A model generated the notes under the pieces. It worked only from the letters and a program-made list of their open reading frames with translations, made no database searches and was not told the DNA's origin. DNA of 64,000 nucleotides, from positions 29,304,693 through 29,368,692 of the forward strand of contig OX388329.1 of assembly GCA_947579605.1 (NCBI GenBank). The letters run 5' to 3'. A program made the translations under genes and the position numbers. Of the stretch, positions 11,561-22,900 are shown piece by piece (positions within the stretch are counted from its first letter, which is position 1; every line of letters starts with the position of its first letter). Source of the stretch: Athripsodes cinereus (lineage: Eukaryota > Arthropoda > Insecta > Trichoptera > Leptoceridae).

Positions 11561-13583
11561 AGAAGTTTTATTAATGTTTCTGGATAAAACTGGGTTTCTT
11601 GTGTTTTGTCAATTTCATTTTTTTTATCTTTGTCAAATATAAAATTTAATGTATTTTTTGTGGTTGTTTTTTCTCCCTGAGCTCATCCCATTTTTATCAA
11701 ACAAATTATTTAGAAATCCCTGGTGCTGGAGGAGACATGGTAGTGTTGTCTTCAGATGGATAAAATTGGAAATGTGTATTAATAAACAGACAATATAAAC
11801 ATATTTGGACCAGTCGCATGCTTTCCATACATGCAAATATGTAACACATGCCTCAAATAAATAAATCTTAGAAATGACATACTATAGTAGTAAGAAGCTC
11901 ATCCTTAGCCTGGGGGTAGAGTCTGGCCTCCTGAACAAGGGGTCCGTGGTTCGATATCAGGTGCCGGCGAATTCTCCTTACATGAAACAAGCTATTAGTA
12001 GCTTACTGTTAAGGTTGTATTTGGGTTTATAACAAACAAAACCCAGATATCTTTTTTTTTTATCTTAAATGATATTCCACACCACTACACAATTTTTAAG
12101 ATCATACATTTATTGTGGGGCATGCCTTGCATGCATGCATAAACTTCTAAATAAAAAAAAAACAAGATTTACATACATACTCACAGTAATAAATATTTTT
12201 AAATTAAATATACCTACTACCCCTTTGCTAAATATATCACATAAATGTAGAAAAGGACTATCTTGGCTACCGCAGGGCAGCCTAGAGTTTAAGATTGTTA
12301 TAAGAGAAGCTTTGCAGGACATCTTATCAATATCAAGCAAATTGCATAGCAGCTGGAAAGTTCGTGTCTATGAGAAAGAATTTGTAGAAGTCCCGAGGTT
12401 TGAAACTCGAAAAGAAATTACACGAGCCAACTGGGAAAAAATCTGGAATCTTTTGAGGGTAACCCAAAAAGTAGTACCGCACTGTTGTGAATAATTCTTT
12501 GGAGTTTGGGCCGAGTAAAAGGAAACAATATTGATTGGTTTAAATTTATAATTAAAAGGATTACAAATTAAACATCTCACATTATAAAGATTTGTAAGTA
12601 ATTACAATTTATTTTTTATCTGTATGGTATTTAGGATGTAAAGTAACAATATTCTTGTAGGAATAAATGGTAGAAATTGTGTTTTGAATTATGCACTTTA
12701 AATAGTGAATCAGGAAAATTCATCACAAAATGTTAATACACCAAACAGACATATTTCATTTATTTAGACATCAGTTTTCTTCCTCTTAACTATATAAAAG
12801 ACAAACTTTTTTCTAAAATGTAACATTATAACACATAAAAAGTTATTGCGGTATATTATGCAATATAATAAATAAATTAATAAAAATCCTATCATATTTT
12901 GGTGGTGTTTTGTAAAAAGGGCGAATACGTTATTCTAGTGAAATTGATTTTCAGAGTAACAAATATTTATAGTTGCACTTGGAATGATTTGTCAAAAGGA
13001 CAAATGAGGTGTTCACATGCAAAGGCACATTGAAACTGAGAAAACATTCCATATCTATTTGAATGCGTTTTTGATACTAAATGAATATTTCTAAATTGAT
13101 TTAAAATTGAAAACATAAATATTTCTGTATTTATAGTTAAATATTTGTGAAAAATTTATCAATGTGTCTTTGCGTATGAACGCCTAAAATATCATATGTA
13201 TATTTTGGAACATGGTTTCATCTTACACTAGAGACCTACATTAGCCATTTGTATTCAATATATTATAAAAAATTGATAAAATTTAATTAAACATTATAAA
13301 TAGTTAAATATAAAATACAATTAGTTATTTCATTCAGTTCAATATATACAGAAATAAAATGACACCTAATATACCTATAAACTAGATGCATTAAAATGCA
13401 AGATTACAGACTAATAATTATGCAAGTAACTGTTCATACAAACCAAAAATAATCTATTATTATTTATAGTGTTGATGCAGATGAAAAGTAAAAAATTTCT
13501 TCTACTAGCGAGTTTACGTAATTGAGAGAGATGTTTTTCACTTCTTAGGTCATTTTCGTTATTATTGTGCAGATCATATACAC
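11561..13583. other. Intergenic, gene-free
   Basis: Contains the SINE at 11898 and otherwise unremarkable AT-rich DNA. An open frame of 141 codons at 12069-12494 has no family I recognise and begins in low-complexity sequence, so I do not call a gene. Confidence 0.6.
11898..12063 (+). repeat. tRNA-derived SINE family 1, copy 1
   Basis: A pol III A-box-like TAGCCTGGGGGTAGAG and a B box (GGTTCGATATC) are followed by a body ending in AACCCAGATAT and a T-rich tail. The whole 165-bp unit recurs at 45016-45191, including the motifs TAGTAGCTTACTGT and TTGTATTTGGGTTTATAAC, which shows it is a dispersed SINE and not a tRNA gene. Confidence 0.8.
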
Positions 13584-14073
13584 TAGTGTTGTGGAATTCT
13601 CAAGAAATAATTTTTCGAAGTAGAGAATTTTCCGAGAATTTTTTTAATTTTTTATTTAACAGTATAATAATAATAAATACTTTATTCAATCAATCAATAA
13701 CAATGTACAAATGTTGAGACAATTTATCACCAATATGGCTACAATTAATTATGGAAACAAAAAATGTTAGGTACGTACATAGAAAAAAGTGCTAATAACT
13801 GATGAAAAATCTTGATTTTTGACACCCCACATGCCCATATTTAAGTTAAAAAAAAAATGCAGGTTCGTACATGGAAAAAAGTTTTAATAACCTCTGATTT
13901 GGGCCTTAATCAGCCCCACAAATTTTTGGATCAATCAGGTTGGCTGCGAAGTGTACTGAGCGAAAGGTCATAATACCACTAAGAAAAATTATGGAGAGAA
14001 ATTTCTCTTCCATCGGAGAAATTTCTCTTTCTCGAGAAATTTCTTTGGAGAATTTTCTCTTCTCACATCACTA
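13584..14073. mobile_element. hAT-type non-autonomous element, 490 bp
   Basis: Ends read TAGTGTTGTGGAATTCTC on the left and, as reverse complement, TAGTGATGTGAGAAGAG on the right. Flanking 8-mers ATATACAC (13576-13583) and ATATACAA (14074-14081) match at 7 of 8 positions, the 8-bp duplication expected for hAT. The interior near the right end is a set of GAGAAATTTCTC-like inverted motifs. No transposase is encoded. Confidence 0.7.
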
Positions 14074-14081
14074 ATATACAA

Positions 14082-15081
14082 CAATGGGATTTGTCCTTAA
14101 GTCTTGAGTGTGAATGCGGTTTACGCTGCCACATTGTGGAGTGTCCTTTAAATGGTTTCGAGTTTGGTTGGGGGGACCTATGTGAGGTGACCACCAATGC
14201 AGTAAACTGGCTGAGAAATTCATCATTGAATCTACAGGGCCAGAATGCCAAACTCGTTTAATAAAATCAATTGATAATTACCTAAGAAGTAGAAAGACCT
14301 CTCTATCGATTATGTAAAATCTATAGAAGTAGACGCTTGTTTTATATTTATCACAATCTTAATTTTCTTAATTTTGTGACTGCTATTTTTTTGAAACCTT
14401 TTCTACTTAAAAAAAGCAAACAAAACAAAAGTTCATTGTGATTTTGGATTGTTTAAAAACAATATGAATTATCATAATGTTAACTTTCAAAATAAATGAT
14501 TATTTATTAATGGCTTTTCAGGTATATACATATTCATTCTCTGAAGATGGATCTACGTTTGGAAGGCTCATCGTTTTTTCAATAAATAATCGAGCAAAAG
14601 TGAACTGCATTACTAATTTTTTTAAAGTTTTCCGGACATGTGTCCATCCTCAGAAATTATTTATACTGAAGATAGACATAATTATGTCCAAAAAGTTTTT
14701 AATTTTTCATAACAAAGTGAAAGTGAACAGTGAGATTATATATATGTAAAGAAAACCACCTACCTACTCATAGGAGTGATTTCCTTTAGTTTATTTATTT
14801 GAATTTAGAATTTTTGTTTTGACAGTTGGTAAAGTAATTTTGTTTGTAATTTTGTGTTAGTTTTGAAAGACCTGAAGTAAAGACTTTAAATGTTGTTTTT
14901 TTGATATTATTTCAGGTAATTGTTTTATTATTGTTTATTTTATTTTTAGTAATATTTAGTTTCTTTAGTTTAAATAATGTTTTTAATAAACTTTTGATAT
15001 TATTTCAGAAAAACACTGATAGCTTTATTTCAAGTATAAACATCCATTATAAAACAACATTTATTGATAATATTTAACACC
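14082..15081. other. Intergenic and leader of the Ty3/gypsy element
   Basis: No supported gene. A short direct repeat, TTTTGATATTATTTCAG, occurs twice just upstream of gag, near 14900 and 15000. This may mark the 5' LTR or leader of the retrotransposon, but I could not define LTR ends because no 3' LTR remains. Confidence 0.4.
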
Positions 15082-15870
15082 ATGGATAAACTAAATGAAA
15101 CGTTGGAAAAACTGTTAACAAAATTAGTTGAAGATAAGCAAACAAAATATGAAAATCCAAATTTGGGAAAAATTGCAGAGAAATTCATGATTGAAAAATT
15201 TACAGGCAGAAATACAAATGCATGCCAGTGGATGAAAGATTTTAATTTAGATTGTAAACGATTTCAAATCGAGGATGATATAAAAAAAATTGAAATATTA
15301 AAAGCCTTTTTGGAATACTCCAGTCAAGATTGGTACAGCTGTATGTTGATTAAACATACAGTGGAATCGAGATGGGAAGACTGGGAAAAAAGTTTTTGCG
15401 TGACTTTTGAAAACAAAGGATGGTCACCTATTAGATACGCTCTCGCTTTTAATTATCAAACAGGCCCGTTAATTGAGTATGCTTTAAAAAAAGAAAAACT
15501 ATTGTTGAGAGTGAGAAAATCAATTGATACTGGAACACTTGTAGACCTCATAGCATTTGGACTACCAAATTATGTTGCTGATAAAATTGATAGAGAAGCT
15601 TTACAAGGAACGGAAGATCTATACAATGCATTAGGAAAATTAGAATATCTTGTTGGGAAGAATAAATATGTTAAAAAAAGGGTTTCATATCCTGACACTC
15701 AATTAAATAAAAATGAATACAAAAAACCATTCAAAATCTGTGCTAATGAGAAAAAAGGAAAACGTTACCATTCTGAAGAAAATTGCTGGTTTAAAAGTCA
15801 AAATTCTATTGTAACTGTAAATAACTCAGAATTGGAAATAGAATTGAATGAAAAGAATCCAAAAAACTAG
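15082..15870 (+). mobile_element. Ty3/gypsy-type retrotransposon, gag-like ORF
   Basis: An open frame of 262 codons from the ATG at 15082 (good context, ACCATGG) to TAG at 15868. It has the pattern of Metaviridae Gag: a short charged N terminus, a retrotransposon-Gag-like helical core with conserved Trp residues (CQWMKDF, DWYSCM, RWEDWEKSF), and a Lys-rich C terminus. Near the end there is a remnant of a CCHC knuckle: the HxxxxC half is visible, but the second Cys is not in place. It is followed two bases after its stop by the protease/RT frame. In an intact element Gag packages the RNA; here the downstream pol is truncated, so the copy cannot be autonomous. Confidence 0.8.
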
Positions 15871-15872
15871 AT

Positions 15873-17030
15873 ATGCCACCATTAATAAAAGTAAAGTTAA
15901 TAATAAATGATGCTTTAAATGTTTCTGGAATTTATGATTCGGGTTCAAATGTATCATTAATTAATGCTAAATTATTAAAAATACAACAAAAACCAGATAC
16001 AAGAGATATACAAATGGTTAACTTGAAAACTATTAATGGTGAGAAGAAAACTAAAGGTATGGTAACACTTAAAATAAAGATTTTCAATATTGAAAAGATT
16101 ATGGATATTTTCATAATAGATAATGAAAATTTTAATTATGATTTTCTAATTGGATTGGATTGCATCAAAAACTTCAGATTAATACAAAATGAAGAATTAA
16201 AGATAATGCAATGTAATGATAAAAAAGAAAATCACATATTAAGTTTAAATGAAAGAGAAACTTCAAATATTCAAAATGTCGATATTCCTGATGTACTAGG
16301 TGACAAGAATAAAGAAGATGTTTTTCTACCCACTGAGGTATTACAACGAGAAAACAAACAATCAAACCAATGTAAAATAAATTTCAATGAACATATTAAC
16401 TCAGATGGTTTTGAAATGTTTGTAAACCATCTAGATTTATATGAAAAATCACAAATCGATAAGTTGATAGAAAAATACAAATCAGTCTTTGCAAAAGATA
16501 AATATGACATAGGTACTGTGCGAGATTATGAGGCTCATATTGATTTAATGGTGGATAAATACTGTTACAAACGTCCATATAGATGCACAGCTGAAGATAG
16601 AAAAGAAATAGAAGATCAAATATCACAACTATTAAAGAAGAATCTGATTGAGGAATCTTATAGCCCATTTGCTGCTCCAGTAACTCTGGCTTATAAAAAA
16701 GAAGATAACAAGAAAACAAGATTATGTATAGATTTCAGAGAATTGAATAAAATTGTCGTACCTCAATCACAACCATTTCCATTAATTGAGGATTTGATGG
16801 TGAAAACTGTAAACTGCAAATATTTTTCTACTTTTGATGTAAATTCAGCATTTTGGTCGATACCTTTGAAGATTGAAGATAGACACAAAACTGCATTTGT
16901 TACACAAGAAGGCCATTACCAATGGACGTGTCTTCCGTTTGGATTAAAGACTGCTCCAGCTATCTTCCAAAGAATATTGAGTAACATCATAAGGAAATAC
17001 AAACTCTTATATATATTACTTTTTGAATAA
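15873..17030 (+). pseudogene. Ty3/gypsy-type protease-RT, truncated
   Basis: A 385-codon frame that begins 2 bp after the gag stop. Residues 20-32 carry a retropepsin active site (YDSGSNVSLI, Ser in place of the usual Thr/Ala variants). From about residue 230 it continues into a reverse transcriptase with the Ty3/gypsy signature LCIDFRELNK, the motif-A segment FSTFDVNSAFWSIPL and the motif-B segment WTCLPFGLKTAPAIFQ. The frame then ends at IIRKYK, just before the catalytic Y-x-D-D box. RNase H, integrase and the 3' LTR are all absent from the following sequence. The copy was therefore truncated at its 3' side, either by deletion or by incomplete integration. Both gag and this fragment are unusually free of stops, which suggests recent loss. 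Confidence 0.85.
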
Positions 17031-17118
17031 TCTAAAATTATTTTTAGGATAAATCTTGAATTGTAATACATTCAAATATACCGCCAACACTTTCACAGAA
17101 ATATGCAATATACTTGCG

Positions 17119-17205
17119 TAGCGAAGTTAGAGTAGGTTGGCAGAGGGAGGATTCAAATCTGGGATCTCTCAATTGAGTCTGAGATTTTCTAAATACTCTG
17201 AAACA
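17119..17205 (-). repeat. tRNA-derived SINE-like fragment
   Basis: Read on the minus strand there is an A-box-like region, then GATTTGAATCC as a B box, at tRNA-like spacing. No second copy was found in the window. It abuts a hAT-like terminus at 17204. Confidence 0.35.
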
Positions 17206-17234
17206 GGGGTCTCCAAAATAATGCCCGCGGGCCA
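17204..17234 (+). mobile_element. hAT-type terminus fragment (CAGGGGTCTCCAAA...)
   Basis: CAGGGGTCTCCAAA followed by GCCCGCGGGCCA is the typical left end of a widespread group of hAT elements. The matching right end is not found, and a Tigger-type element begins 32 bp further on, so this is an isolated end. Confidence 0.45.
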
Positions 17235-17266
17235 GATGAACACTTAAAATAAATAGGTAATAGATA

Positions 17267-17813
17267 CAGTGAAACCTCTATCTTTCGTTCCTCGAATAAT
17301 TGTTTGTCGTTATTTTTTACAGTACCGAATTAGTTTCATACAAAACACGTAAAAATATATCGCATCCATCGTTTCTCTATATGATTTTATCGCATTGACT
17401 GTTTAAATTACACAAAAAAAAAATCGTATATATGTATAAAAACATTGTAGAGCGAGCGAGAAAGAAAGAACAGTTTGTTGATTCTGTCTGCTGTCTTTTA
17501 TGATAGTACGTCAGTAGGTACCTACAATAAAAAAGCAAATGACGATGAAAGATTACATACAGTATAAAGTATGATTTTGCTCTCCATGCAGCTTTCTTTT
17601 TTATTTTGTTACTACATTTTTTATTTCAACAAATTGATTTATAACTTTTGAAACATGTATCATTTTTATAAAACCTATATACTCGTGTGTACCTACATAT
17701 TAAACATTAAAATACATATTAATGTGATTTTTTCTATACTCCCGCATTCATTGTTTTCCCGCATTCATAGTTTATTTCAATAGGTCCCTTCAAAAACGAT
17801 AGAGGTTTCACTG
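17267..17813. mobile_element. pogo/Tigger-like MITE, 547 bp
   Basis: Perfect termini CAGTGAAACCTCTATC and GATAGAGGTTTCACTG, flanked on both sides by TA (17265-17266 and 17814-17815). CAGT...ACTG ends with a TA duplication are diagnostic of the pogo/Tigger branch of Tc1/mariner. There is no transposase inside. Confidence 0.85.
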
Positions 17814-18296
17814 TATATAATAGTAATTTTACTGACAAAGCTGAATACGGCAGATTAGTTATTATATCTGTGCGTCAGTGCAAAATTACACTATGACTCT
17901 CAATAGATGCCATTTTTCAGTATGACTGTACAAAATTTACTCACCAAAATTATAGTTGCTTGTTACATGTTAGTTAACACAAGATTACTCTTAAAATTTA
18001 TTGTGAATGATTGTTATTAATCACATCTGAATCTTTTTTGAAAAATTTATCAATATTGCATTAATATGGCGTTGTTTTGATTTAACAAAAATTTGACATA
18101 ATTTTTTTATAATAATAATAATAGGACTATTTATATATGGCGCCGTTTAATGATCAATGGATATTACAAAATATAACTCTTTTTCAATACAGATGAATAT
18201 TTAATTTAAAAGAGCAGAACAAGGATTACAATACTATGTTTATAAGTCACTTTGGCCCAAATTACACATAGTGTAGTTTCACTACCACGCACAGAT
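17814..18296. other. Intergenic
   Basis: AT-rich spacer; nothing recognisable. Confidence 0.6.
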
Positions 18297-18666
18297 TAGT
18301 GATGTAACGGATGTGTGATTTTGGATATTCGCGAATGCGAATATTTGTTGCCAACATTCGCGAATGCGAATAGCGAATATTGACTTGCTTAAATTTCTAC
18401 AATATTGCTCAAATATTAAAATTTCTACCCCCCCCTTTAAATTTTCAAAATGGTATAGGAATTTAAAATATTTCAAAACTCCTTGGTTTTCTTAAAGAAT
18501 ATTTTCTTGCAGTACCTTTTTCTACAATGTACCGGGTAAGTATCCGGTACTTTTACCGAATTACCAGTACTTTTTTACCAAAATAATATTCGCAAAACAT
18601 TCGCATATTTTTTTGCGAATACGAATACTTTGAAGTATGCGAATATGAATATTCGTTACATCACTA
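18297..18666. mobile_element. hAT-type non-autonomous element, 370 bp
   Basis: Inverted termini TAGTGATGTAACG and CGTTACATCACTA, flanked by a perfect 8-bp duplication, GCACAGAT (18289-18296 and 18667-18674). The interior is built of repeated GCGAATATTCGC-like motifs. An internal block around 18420-18510 (TTTCTACCCCCCC...AAAGAATATTTTCT) is shared with the element at 30403-32278, so they belong to one family. Confidence 0.85.
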
Positions 18667-18993
18667 GCACAGATATTATGAACAAGTCAAATTATAAGCA
18701 AATGCATATTTTCAATTATTTTTGCATTTTTGGCATATTTTTTTGCGAATACGAATACTTTGAAGTATGCGAATATGAATATTCGTTACATCACTAGCAC
18801 AGATATTATGAACAAGTCAAATTATAAGCAAATGCATATTTTCAATTATTTTTGCATTTTTGGCATATTTTTTTGCGAATACGAATACTTTGAAGTATGC
18901 GAATATGAATATTCGTTACATCACTAGCACAGATATTATGAACAAGTCAAATTATAAGCAAATGCATATTTTCAATTAGTTTTGCATTTTTGG
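18604..18993. repeat. Tandem array, 3 x 130 bp, hAT right end plus flank
   Basis: Copies start at 18604, 18734 and 18864 and are almost identical; a fourth diverges after a few bases at 18994. Each unit comprises the last 63 bp of the hAT element, its GCACAGAT duplication, and 59 bp of further flank. The tandem triplication therefore arose after insertion. Confidence 0.95.
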
Positions 18994-19383
18994 CGTATTT
19001 TTTGACATTTTTGATGATAAAAAATACCTGTAATTTTTTAAACTAATTATCTGACCCAAATTACTCTATATAAGACTACATATCAATTTTTTATCTCTAT
19101 GTCACATAAAAATTTTGAAAAAAGCTTGAAACTTTAGATAAAACATGATTTTTTATGGCATAATTTCATATCTTCTTGCATATATACACATAAACTAAAA
19201 AATAAAACATATTTTTTGTCTTAACATAATTATGAAGAAAACCGTAGACAAAAGGATTATACGAATGCACTATTTTAAAAATTAATTGAAGCTACGCCAG
19301 CGAAAAACATATCAAAACAAAGAACATCAATTAAGATTATATTAATAAAATCTCTCAAGGACTAATTATTATACTGTTTAGTG
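18994..19383. other. Intergenic
   Basis: AT-rich spacer between the tandem array and the 67-bp hAT element; no gene seen. Confidence 0.6.
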
Positions 19384-19450
19384 CAGTGATTCCCAAACTA
19401 TGGTACGCGTACCACTGGTGGTACGCGTACCAAAAGTTTGGGAACCACTG
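19384..19450. mobile_element. Minimal hAT element, 67 bp
   Basis: Starts CAGTGATTCCCAAACT and ends AGTTTGGGAACCACTG, the standard hAT termini. The inner sequence GGTACGCGTACC occurs twice, so almost the whole element is inverted repeat. A perfect 8-bp duplication, GTTTAGTG, flanks it (19376-19383 and 19451-19458). Confidence 0.9.
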
Positions 19451-19936
19451 GTTTAGTGTGTATAAAACAGGAGAAACAACAATTTAATGAATAACACCAA
19501 CTGAAGTTTCATGACACATTCAAAACAAAAGATAATCTGGACCGTTCCATTATCATATCAACATATACATTTATAAATTTAATCTAGTGTTACAGAAGAT
19601 TCTCTTATTAAGCCTGTGTAGAAAACAATATTCTTTTCATTAAATATAAAAATTAAATATTTGTTAATATTATGCAGGTTTTGGTTGGTTAGAAGCACAT
19701 AAATTATTGAGGTTATAGTTGATTGCCATACTGCTTCAAAACTTATTCTCTCTCAATAACAACATGCAAATTGTTCTGATATAACAATGTAAAAAGCTCC
19801 AAAAAGCTGGCTCTAGACCAATAAATTATCTTGTATATTTTTTTGTTTATCATTTATACTTCAGCCATTTAATGTTTGTTGCACACAATCCAGTACCTAC
19901 TTATGACAGTTCCATAGTATGTGTGCTGTAGCGATA
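19451..19936. other. TMEM9 3' UTR side and spacer
   Basis: Downstream (on the minus strand) of the TMEM9 stop. On the minus strand an ATTAAA variant poly(A) signal lies near 19868-19873, about 65 nt after the stop, so the 3' UTR may be short. Nothing else recognisable. Confidence 0.45.
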
Positions 19937-22900
19937 TTAATTTAACATGGTGTGCCTGTCATATATGTTACGTCTCTGTTCTCTCACTTGCCTCTTCCAT
20001 TTGTCCTGTTGGTGTCCCACTCTGTTCAAGACATTTCCTCGAAGTCCCATTGGATGTGCTGAACCGCCTGGACCAATAAAGCCATCATCCTGCAAGATAA
20101 AAGATAGATATTTTTGAGTACTTCTTTGTTCACAAATGTATATCCCAATGAGAGGAAAAAATGAAGAAGACAGCTTTCAGAAACTTCTGCTTTTATCATC
20201 AGGCTAGGTTTCTACTCAATAACAACTTGTAAAATGTGAGATAAAAGGGGAAATTTCCAACTAATAAATTTACCATGGGAATACTATATACAAAACTGTT
20301 TCTATTTCTAATAATTTAACATACACTTCCACCATGTACTGTGGGTCAATAATATTGAATATACAGGGAAGATACTCATGTTCCTGAAACCAGGGAAATT
20401 ACACAATATTTATTTTTTGCATTGATTTGAACATAGTATTGTAATCCTTGTCAAGTCCTTTCTGATGATCCTCCAGTTATTACAGTCCAATATTTCTGCT
20501 AATTCTCAAAGACGGCCCCACATAAAAAATCTAATATACAATGACGTGTTGAGCATGAATAATTGGCGTTTGCGTGTTTGTATGAAGAACTGCATTAATG
20601 TGGTATGATAAGTCGAATTTGTGTTCTATCTTCTCTATCTAGGCCATAAGAGATGTGTGTGGTGTAATGGAGGTAGATTTATGGACCTCTGTGTCTATTA
20701 CTGTCACTTTATCCAGCCTTGTTAACTTTGGTCTCTGACGCCGTGTTTACCATTAGATTTTAATCAATATAATATTCTTTATTAGTTACTTATTATTTAT
20801 CTTTGCTATAATACATCTTGCCTATCACTAACTTAATTTTTTTACTGTACATTATTAATTTCGACATTTATTGACATTATATCACATTTGCCGTATTCTG
20901 TTATGTGGAGTTCTCAGAAAAGAATAGTTCTGTAATTCTTTTCTCAAGTTTTCGATTGTCCTGTAAACGGCAAAGACATTTGACATCTTCAATTCGGTGA
21001 TGAGATATGCTGCCCTTTCTGAATGTCTAATCTTTCGTTGGCATGGAGAGGGTATGTAATAAAGATGCAGTTAGCTGCTGGCTACGGTATTTGTGGAAAA
21101 TCCTATGACGGTATAGATTTTTTGAAACATTTATTAGTCAAGAGTTTTCCTTTCAAATATGAATGGATTAGTTGAAAGATATTGCAACCAAGCGATAAAC
21201 TCTCCCTCAGTGCATTGAACTGTACTACTGATAATTTTATGATACTTTGTTATGATGGATGTTATAACCAATGTACAATAAAAAAAATGAATAATGATGA
21301 TTCAAACTTTTTATTCAAAAGTTAAAACAAATTTGTAAATTATATAAATATAATTTGTATTATATAAAGCTTAAAAAATACAATGTCAGCCTACATGAAA
21401 GTTCCTCAGCGGAACTTTAATCTGTATCCCATTCTTTTCGTGAGGAATGCATTGTTCAATTAAGCTACTGGCTCCAAAATTCTCACTCAATTTTTTCCCT
21501 AATGACAGTTTTATATTAGGTATTTACTGTTATATCTAGTACAACATAGTATACCAGTACAATACCCTGAAACTACACTACTTCATTATGTTTTTACACT
21601 CGGTTCCGTAACAATGAAAAAAACTTTTAAATTTTCCTTTTAAAGTAAGCAATAAAAATTATACATTTAATGAAAAATAAATAAAATATCAATATGTATA
21701 TAAAAAAATAATTTTATTAATGAATAAAAATAAAATATTGGAAGAATTGAATATTTCACATAAAACAAGGAACTTAATACAATTAAGTAATATATCTACA
21801 TTTTTTTACACAAAGTATATACCATATTTTACGAACTATAAGACACATTTATTTTCTTCAAAAGATTGCCTTCAAAATTCTTATACACAAATTAAAAATA
21901 AAAATGTCCAGTGTTTGTTTTAAGATTCTCGCCAGGTGTGTCTTATAGTGAGTAAAATATGGTACAAAAGAAAATAACATAGAGATAAAAAATATACAGG
22001 TAACACACATTTTTGTTAAAATTGACAATATATCTACAAAAGATAGGAATATTAAAGCCCAGCATTTCAATGTGCCCAAGATTGACCGTTACTTTAAAGT
22101 CTACCTTAAATTTATTAATTTTGCTTATTATATCAAATAAACGTCAACTTATTACAACGGTTTGGCACAAAAGTGTATCACGTAACCCTCAGTAATACAT
22201 ATTAGCCCTTATGGATATGATATATGATCAATAAATTTTGATAAAGATATTAGTAATAATACATAAGGGGTGTATAAGCAGAGACACATCGATCTAGAAT
22301 ATTGAAACTCAGAAAACAGAACACAGAAGGTGGCAACACTGTTGTGAATGTGTTGTTTTCTCTGGGATCGGCTAAAAGCTGTGATGGTCCCAGTAAAATA
22401 TGATTTATTTTCAATAATAATAATAATAACTTCTATTTCTACTTTGAAGTGTTTTTTATACTAAATAAGTTTTCTAAAAATGTACTTATTTTCAAAGGAT
22501 TAGCTGCGAGACATTTTTATAAAATAAAGTATTTATACTATGCATTATCTGTTATTAGAAGAATGAGCGGATGCAAGAAGAGTGTTGTGGACAGAATGTG
22601 CGTGAATAAACTACGGTGGTTTGGGCATGTTGAACGAATGAACGAAGTAAGAATGACAAAGAGGATATACTTATCTGAAAGAAAGGGTGTGAGGAAACGG
22701 GGGCGTCCGAGAACCACGTGGCTTGATCATGTGGATCAAATTCTCAAGGACGGCCACGTGTTGAGTAAGAGGAACCGACGTGCGTGTATGAGAAACTGTA
22801 AGAATGTGGAGGAAGCGAAGGAAGTGTGTAAAGATAGATCTGTTTGGCATTCTCTCTGCCTACACCACTTGGGACACGGCGTGAGGGTATAGTATAGTAG

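Noticed and set aside
12069..12494. 141-codon open frame after the SINE
   Set aside because: The C-terminal half looks somewhat protein-like, but I recognise no family and the first half is SINE-flank and AT-rich sequence; may be a transposon scrap.
18604..18993. CRISPR-like or protein-coding tandem repeat
   Set aside because: Units are head-to-tail with no spacers, 130 bp long, and derive from a hAT end; the open frame across them is a by-product.
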